This document shows positions 6,194-8,932 of a stretch of DNA of 8,932 nt, one piece after another. The notes under the pieces are model-generated. The model ran no database searches. It worked only from the letters and a program-made list of their open reading frames with translations, and was not told where the DNA came from. Position 1 is the first letter of the stretch; every line of letters begins with the position of its first letter. Both the position numbers and the translations under genes were made by a program. This stretch comes from Synergistaceae bacterium (GTDB lineage: Bacteria > Synergistota > Synergistia > Synergistales > Synergistaceae), in contig JAUNSQ010000006.1 in NCBI GenBank assembly GCA_030539135.1, forward strand, positions 1 through 8,932, given 5' to 3'.

Positions 6194-7048
6194 CTATTCG
6201 TCCTCTTCCTCTTCGTCATCATCTTCATATTCGTCGTCATCTTCGTCCTCCGCGGTTCCGGCAGCCGGTTTGTTCTTATGCAGCGTCGGCTTTATGGCGA
6301 GCTCCTCTTTCGTCTTTTTCATGACGAAGTACTGCTGGGCGACGCCCATCAGCGACGAGAGTCCCCAATAGAGCATTACCCCGCCAGGCATCGAAAGGCA
6401 GATGAACGCCATGAATATCGGCATTATCGTGTTCATCGTAGCCATCTGCGGATTGTCGCCGCCCGTGAGCTTCTGCTGAGCCCATGTGAGGAACGAGATG
6501 GATATCAGGAGGAGCAAGTTCGGCAGATAGAGACCGACGTTGGCAAGTCCCGCCGGATTATTGAGCACTCCGTTGAGGACGGCCAGAACGCCTGCGGTCC
6601 CCTGCGTTCCTTCCGCTACGCCCACGGCCTGAGCCAGCCCAGACGTCGTTGAGGAACCTAGCAGTATACCCATGAACGAAGTCCCTGCAAAATCATACGT
6701 GCGCAGGACGTTAAACAGCAGGATGAGTATCGGGAGCTGTACGAGAAGAGGCAGACAGCCCGCGGCGGGGTTGACATGGTTCTCTTTGTAGAGCCTCATC
6801 ATCTCCTCGTTCAGCTTTGTCTTATCGTTGGCGTACTTCTCCTGAAGGACCTTGAGACGCGGCTGTATCCTCTGCATCTGCTGCATGCTGGTCATCTGTT
6901 TCTGGTTGAGCGGATAAAGTACGATCCTTACGACTATTGTCAGAAGGACAATGGAAAGTCCAAAAGAATTTGTTAACCCGTAAAAGAATTCAAGAATCTG
7001 AAGAAGCAACTGGCTTGCACCGTTCCAAATTGCGCTCAATACACACAC
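6194..7048 (-). CDS. yidC: Membrane protein insertase YidC/Oxa1, short form with acidic tail
   Basis: Inserts and folds inner-membrane proteins, alone or with SecYEG. At 284 residues this is the short form: it lacks the large periplasmic P1 domain of proteobacterial YidC. Core features are visible: a first core TM helix with the conserved groove Arg (R41 in VVRIVLYPL), a cytoplasmic coiled-coil hairpin at about 48-90 (KQMTSMQQMQRIQP...), the NPAAGCLPLLVQLPI stretch at 93-107, then TM helices to MPGGVMLYW at 220-228. A basic segment (KKTKEELAIK, 244-253) is followed by a tail of almost only Asp/Glu (267-284). YidC tails are usually basic, so this is unusual. No lipobox is apparent. The start is a GTG directly abutting the yidD stop; a TTG at 7037-7039 with AGGTG upstream is an alternative that would drop three residues. 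Confidence 0.95.
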   Translation of the reverse strand: MCVLSAIWNGASQLLLQILEFFYGLTNSFGLSIVLLTIVVRIVLYPLNQKQMTSMQQMQRIQPRLKVLQEKYANDKTKLNEEMMRLYKENHVNPAAGCLPLLVQLPILILLFNVLRTYDFAGTSFMGILLGSSTTSGLAQAVGVAEGTQGTAGVLAVLNGVLNNPAGLANVGLYLPNLLLLISISFLTWAQQKLTGGDNPQMATMNTIMPIFMAFICLSMPGGVMLYWGLSSLMGVAQQYFVMKKTKEELAIKPTLHKNKPAAGTAEDEDDDEYEDDDEEEEDE

Positions 7049-7342
7049 CTAACCTTTCGAAGTCTTGTTAAACAATTTTCCTATCCAAACCTTGAGGCCT
7101 ATATCTTCCGGTTCCGGGACCGGATCATATCCGCCGGGGGTCCAAGGCCCGCAGCGTAATATTCTGTGTAAACCGAGCAGAGTTCCATAAAACAGCCCGT
7201 AACGATCTATTGCCTCCGCCGTATAATCCGAACACGACGGATAAAACCTGCATTTTTTGCTCCCCAGTAAAGGTGAGAGCACCGTCTGATAAAAACTTAT
7301 ACAGAACAACCCTATACAAGAAGGAATCTTTTTTAACTTCAC
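7049..7342 (-). CDS. yidD: Membrane protein insertion efficiency factor YidD
   Basis: A small, 97-residue membrane-associated protein proposed to assist YidC-dependent insertion. The family signature is complete: an amphipathic N-terminal stretch (about 8-27), CRFYPSCSDYT at 31-41 with the paired cysteines, AIDRYG at 44-49, and RILRCGPWTPGGYDPVP at 60-76. The GTG start overlaps the rnpA stop as GTGA (7339-7342), a sign of translational coupling. The Shine-Dalgarno is weak (GGGAAG about 10 bases upstream). Its stop codon directly abuts the yidC start. Length is normal for the family. Confidence 0.96.
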   Translation of the reverse strand: MKLKKIPSCIGLFCISFYQTVLSPLLGSKKCRFYPSCSDYTAEAIDRYGLFYGTLLGLHRILRCGPWTPGGYDPVPEPEDIGLKVWIGKLFNKTSKG

Positions 7343-7725
7343 TTAGCGTCGACTTCCCAGTCTATCCCAAGCCAGTCGTCCTTCATAAGGTTCCTGCGCT
7401 TCAGTGAACGCGCAATATCCAAATATATGTCGCGCGCGGAAGCCGAAAGCCCGTTCTCGCGTAGCGACGCGACGATCCAGACGCCGTCTTTCATCCATGG
7501 CAAAAGCCTCCGAAAGGACTCCCTGAGCACCCTGCGGCCTCTTGTCCTCTTGACGGCCTTGGCTATCTTCTTGCCAACGGTCACTCCTACCAGCGTGGGG
7601 TCGGAGGGTCGTTCCACAAAGAATAACCGCACCAGCTCGCCTGTTTCACGACGTCCGGTGCGGAATACGATGTCAAACTGCCATCCGCGTTTGAGCCTTA
7701 CAGCGGATGAAAAGCCGAAATCCAC
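7339..7725 (-). CDS. rnpA: Ribonuclease P protein component
   Basis: The protein subunit of RNase P, which binds the catalytic RNA and pre-tRNA leader for 5' maturation of tRNA. At 128 residues it has normal length. The N-terminus shows the family pattern of RLKRGWQFDIVFRTGRR (10-26); VGVTVGKKIAKAVKR (46-60) leads into the RNA-binding helix TRGRRVLRESFRRL (61-74). The usual RNR signature reads RTR here (60-62), a small substitution. The start is a GTG at 7725, 6 bases after the rpmH stop, without an obvious Shine-Dalgarno, so translation is probably coupled to rpmH. The end overlaps yidD by 4 bases. The RNase P RNA gene is not in this window. Confidence 0.95.
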   Translation of the reverse strand: MDFGFSSAVRLKRGWQFDIVFRTGRRETGELVRLFFVERPSDPTLVGVTVGKKIAKAVKRTRGRRVLRESFRRLLPWMKDGVWIVASLRENGLSASARDIYLDIARSLKRRNLMKDDWLGIDWEVDAK

Positions 7726-7731
7726 GGCTGA

Positions 7732-7866
7732 TTAGACGGCGAGACGCGCCCTGCCCTTACGGCGACGATTCCTTAGAATGCGGCGTCCGCTCGGAGAAGC
7801 AGAACGAACTAGAAAGCCCATTGAACGTTTGCGTCTGGTGTTGTGCGGCTGAAATGTTCTTTTCAC
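7732..7866 (-). CDS. rpmH: 50S ribosomal protein L34
   Basis: The smallest large-subunit protein, 44 residues and extremely basic. My translation begins MKRTFQPHNTRRKRSMGF and ends RNRRRKGRARLAV, with the diagnostic KRTFQPxN start and the GRR...RRRKGR block of L34. It starts with GTG at 7866, with AGGAGGTG 6 bases upstream, the strongest ribosome binding site in the operon. It is the first gene of rpmH-rnpA-yidD-yidC-jag and lies divergently from rpsT across about 230 bases. Confidence 0.98.
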   Translation of the reverse strand: MKRTFQPHNTRRKRSMGFLVRSASPSGRRILRNRRRKGRARLAV

Positions 7867-7872
7867 AGACTA

Positions 7873-7880
7873 CACCTCCT
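7873..7880 (-). promoter_or_regulatory. Ribosome binding site of rpmH
   Basis: AGGAGGTG on the minus strand lies 6 bases before the GTG start of rpmH. It confirms the non-ATG start of this short gene. Confidence 0.85.
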
Positions 7881-7934
7881 GTGGTTCATTTTCACATAGT
7901 AATCTTTAATAATTATCTTATCAGCAACCTGAAT

Positions 7935-7963
7935 AATATATCATACACTTTGCCATGGGGCAA
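7935..7963 (-). promoter_or_regulatory. Main promoter of the rpmH operon
   Basis: On the minus strand TTGCCC (7958-7963) and TATATT (7935-7940) have an exact 17-base spacer that ends in TGA, giving an extended -10. The start would be near 7928, with a leader of about 60 bases. The -35 lies within an imperfect dyad TTGCC-N4-GGCAA (7950-7963), which might be an operator. Confidence 0.7.
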
Positions 7964-7998
7964 GATAAAATCTTAAAACAGGCGACGATGTGAGAGAT

Positions 7999-8027
7999 AT
8001 TTTACACAATAATCGAAGAAAACACAA
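7999..8027 (-). promoter_or_regulatory. Possible second promoter of the rpmH operon
   Basis: TTGTGT (8022-8027), a 17-base gap and TAAAAT (7999-8004) on the minus strand form a weaker sigma-70-like pair upstream of the main promoter. The -35 matches only half the consensus, so this is tentative. Confidence 0.3.
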
Positions 8028-8034
8028 ACGGCTA

Positions 8035-8064
8035 TTGCAGAATTCGGCATATATGTGCTAATAT
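8035..8064 (+). promoter_or_regulatory. Promoter of rpsT
   Basis: TTGCAG (8035-8040), an 18-base spacer and TAATAT (8059-8064), with TG at 8056-8057 forming an extended -10. Transcription would start near 8071, about 26 bases before the rpsT start codon. Confidence 0.6.
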
Positions 8065-8081
8065 ATCCTCTGTCTTTTGTG

Positions 8082-8090
8082 AAGGAGGTG
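8082..8090 (+). promoter_or_regulatory. Ribosome binding site deciding the rpsT TTG start
   Basis: AAGGAGGTG is followed 6 bases later by TTG CCA AAT AAG AAA. This gives an S20 N-terminus of MPNKKSAKKR and rules out the upstream in-frame ATG at 8055, which lies inside the promoter. Confidence 0.85.
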
Positions 8091-8096
8091 ACGGCA

Positions 8097-8352
8097 TTGC
8101 CAAATAAGAAATCAGCAAAGAAACGAGTTCTGATCGCGGAGAGAAACCGCATATACAACCGCTTCTGGAAAACGCGCTGCAAGAACGCAGTTAAGAAACT
8201 CCTCGAAGCAGTGGGACAGAAGGATCCCGAGCTTGCAACAAAGAGGCTGAACGAGGCTCAGGGCGTACTTGATAAAGCGCGTCGTCCACCGGAATACAGC
8301 ATCCCGCCGCAAGGCCAATATGGCTGCGAAGGTCAAAGGACTTTCCGCATAA
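8097..8352 (+). pseudogene. rpsT: 30S ribosomal protein S20, frameshifted near its 3' end
   Basis: S20 binds 16S rRNA early in small-subunit assembly. The first 61 codons from the TTG at 8097 give a typical S20 (MPNKKSAKKRVLIAERNR start, LNEAQGVLDKA near 51-61). After GAT AAA GCG the frame turns into non-S20 sequence and stays open to a stop at 8424-8426, through the downstream terminator. The next frame, from 8281, reads VVHRNTASRRKANMAAKVKGLSA and stops at 8350-8352: exactly the conserved S20 C-terminus. Compared with E. coli S20 (about 6 residues between the D and the LIH/VVH motif), this sequence has 7 bases where 18 are expected. A loss of about 11 bases would explain both the shift and the length and restore about 88 residues. 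The gene is important for growth, so an assembly or sequencing error is likely; a real mutation or recoding cannot be excluded. Confidence 0.92.
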
Positions 8353-8375
8353 CTGACACTATAATTACAGCCAAT

Positions 8376-8410
8376 AAAAAACAGCGAAGTTTTGTCTTCG
8401 CTGTTTTTTT
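8376..8410. terminator. Bidirectional terminator between rpsT and holA
   Basis: The stem ACAGCGAAG (8381-8389) with CTTCGCTGT (8396-8404) is flanked by an A run on the left (8376-8380) and seven Ts on the right to 8410. The A and T runs can extend the stem and supply a U tract on either strand. It therefore serves rpsT on the plus strand and holA on the minus strand. Confidence 0.9.
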
Positions 8411-8432
8411 ATGCCTTGTTGTCTAAGATTAT

Positions 8433-8932
8433 TTATTTTCCTTTTTCAAGGATCTCTATCAGAAGGGCCTCAAGGCTGTTCCATCCGGCTCCTGCCCCGC
8501 CCTTTTCGTCGACGTTTATCCTTATCAGCCCCATGACGAACCGCGAAACAGCGTCTTTGCCGTAGCGTTTAGCCGCGTACCCCGCCATCCTCCACGCGTA
8601 ATCGCGGGCTCCCATGGATTTCGCGAACATCGCAGATTCCCTCGGGTTCACCGCCGCGTACCACGCCAGCCTCATCCTGTTGTGGAGGGCTGATGTGAGC
8701 GGGATAAGGTCGCCGTTATTTGAGATAGAACGAAAATTTTTCAGCACTGCGATCCTGTCGCCGTTGCAAAGCCCGTCAAGCAGACGCAGCAGACTTTTGC
8801 TGCCGTCGTCGAGACACATGGCGTTGACGTCTTCAGCAGTAACGACCTCGCCGCGCTTCATGACGGACAGGCTTTTCATCTGCCCGCGGATCTCCTCCGG
8901 GTCTTCGATGAGTTCGACTATTAGGGATATCG
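8433..8932 (-). CDS. holA: DNA polymerase III subunit delta, C-terminal part (partial)
   Basis: The delta subunit opens the beta clamp within the clamp-loader complex during replication. The frame is open to the right edge, where 17 more codons (ISLIVELIEDPEEIRGQ) precede the first internal ATG, so the gene is cut by the window; about 165 residues are visible of a usual 320-340. The visible part fits the all-helical delta C-terminus: DVNAM, LLRLLDGLCNGDRIAVLKNF, then a helix with LHNRMRLAWYA, a repeat rich in Ala and Arg, and a final DEKGGAGAGWNSLEALLIEIL matching the usual D-x-K-x-G...LE-x-L-I ending. Identification is by family pattern and by the conserved pairing with rpsT, known for example in Bacillus. 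I am fairly but not fully sure. Confidence 0.82.
   Translation of the reverse strand, partial: ISLIVELIEDPEEIRGQMKSLSVMKRGEVVTAEDVNAMCLDDGSKSLLRLLDGLCNGDRIAVLKNFRSISNNGDLIPLTSALHNRMRLAWYAAVNPRESAMFAKSMGARDYAWRMAGYAAKRYGKDAVSRFVMGLIRINVDEKGGAGAGWNSLEALLIEILEKGK

Noticed and set aside
5802..6371. Plus-strand frame with a long serine run
   Set aside because: The serine run is the antisense reading of the YidC acidic tail codons; no independent start signal was seen and it overlaps jag and yidC.
8055..8096. Upstream ATG extension of rpsT
   Set aside because: It lies inside the promoter -10 region, and the strong AAGGAGGTG is correctly spaced for the TTG at 8097, which gives the standard S20 N-terminus.
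8280..8426. Novel C-terminal extension of S20 in the original frame
   Set aside because: It runs through the intrinsic terminator and has no S20 similarity, while the overlapping frame encodes the true S20 C-terminus.

Overview
This window reads as bacterial chromosome made mostly of GC-rich core genes, with one AT-rich accessory gene at the left end. The proteins (L34, RnpA, YidD, a short YidC, Jag/KhpB, S20, HtrA with two PDZ domains) look to me like those of a Synergistota (Synergistes/Cloacibacillus-type) bacterium. That placement rests on recall of protein style and gene order, not on a search.

Layout from left to right. Positions 1-128 are non-coding, with two strong hairpins enclosed by a distant inverted repeat. 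A minus-strand AT-rich gene (129-968) follows, encoding an unrecognised protein with a PD-(D/E)XK-nuclease-like motif set. Next is htrA (minus, 1093-2607), a membrane-anchored periplasmic serine protease. It is divergent from a large plus-strand c-di-GMP signalling gene (2800-5418: periplasmic sensor region, degenerate GGDEF, intact EAL). That gene converges on a compact minus-strand operon across a strong bidirectional terminator at 5438-5470.

The operon is rpmH-rnpA-yidD-yidC-jag (7866 down to 5502), tightly packed with overlapping or abutting ends. It supplies a ribosomal protein, the RNase P protein subunit, the membrane-protein insertion machinery and an RNA-binding KH/R3H protein. In many bacteria this cluster sits next to dnaA and oriC and runs on into mnmE. 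Here neither neighbour is present: rpsT (plus) lies divergently upstream, followed by the 3' part of holA (minus, running off the right edge). The rpsT/holA pairing is itself common in bacteria.

The most notable observations are: (1) rpsT is broken by a frameshift at about 8280, although the whole conserved S20 C-terminus is present in the next frame; (2) the AT-rich candidate nuclease gene ends 12 bases from a structured segment whose ends loosely resemble integron attC core sites; (3) YidC is the short form and ends in a strongly acidic tail whose codons also supply the jag ribosome binding site; (4) the GGDEF domain is degenerate while the EAL domain is intact; (5) non-ATG starts dominate the right half. 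I saw no convincing complete new defence system, CRISPR array, rRNA or tRNA.
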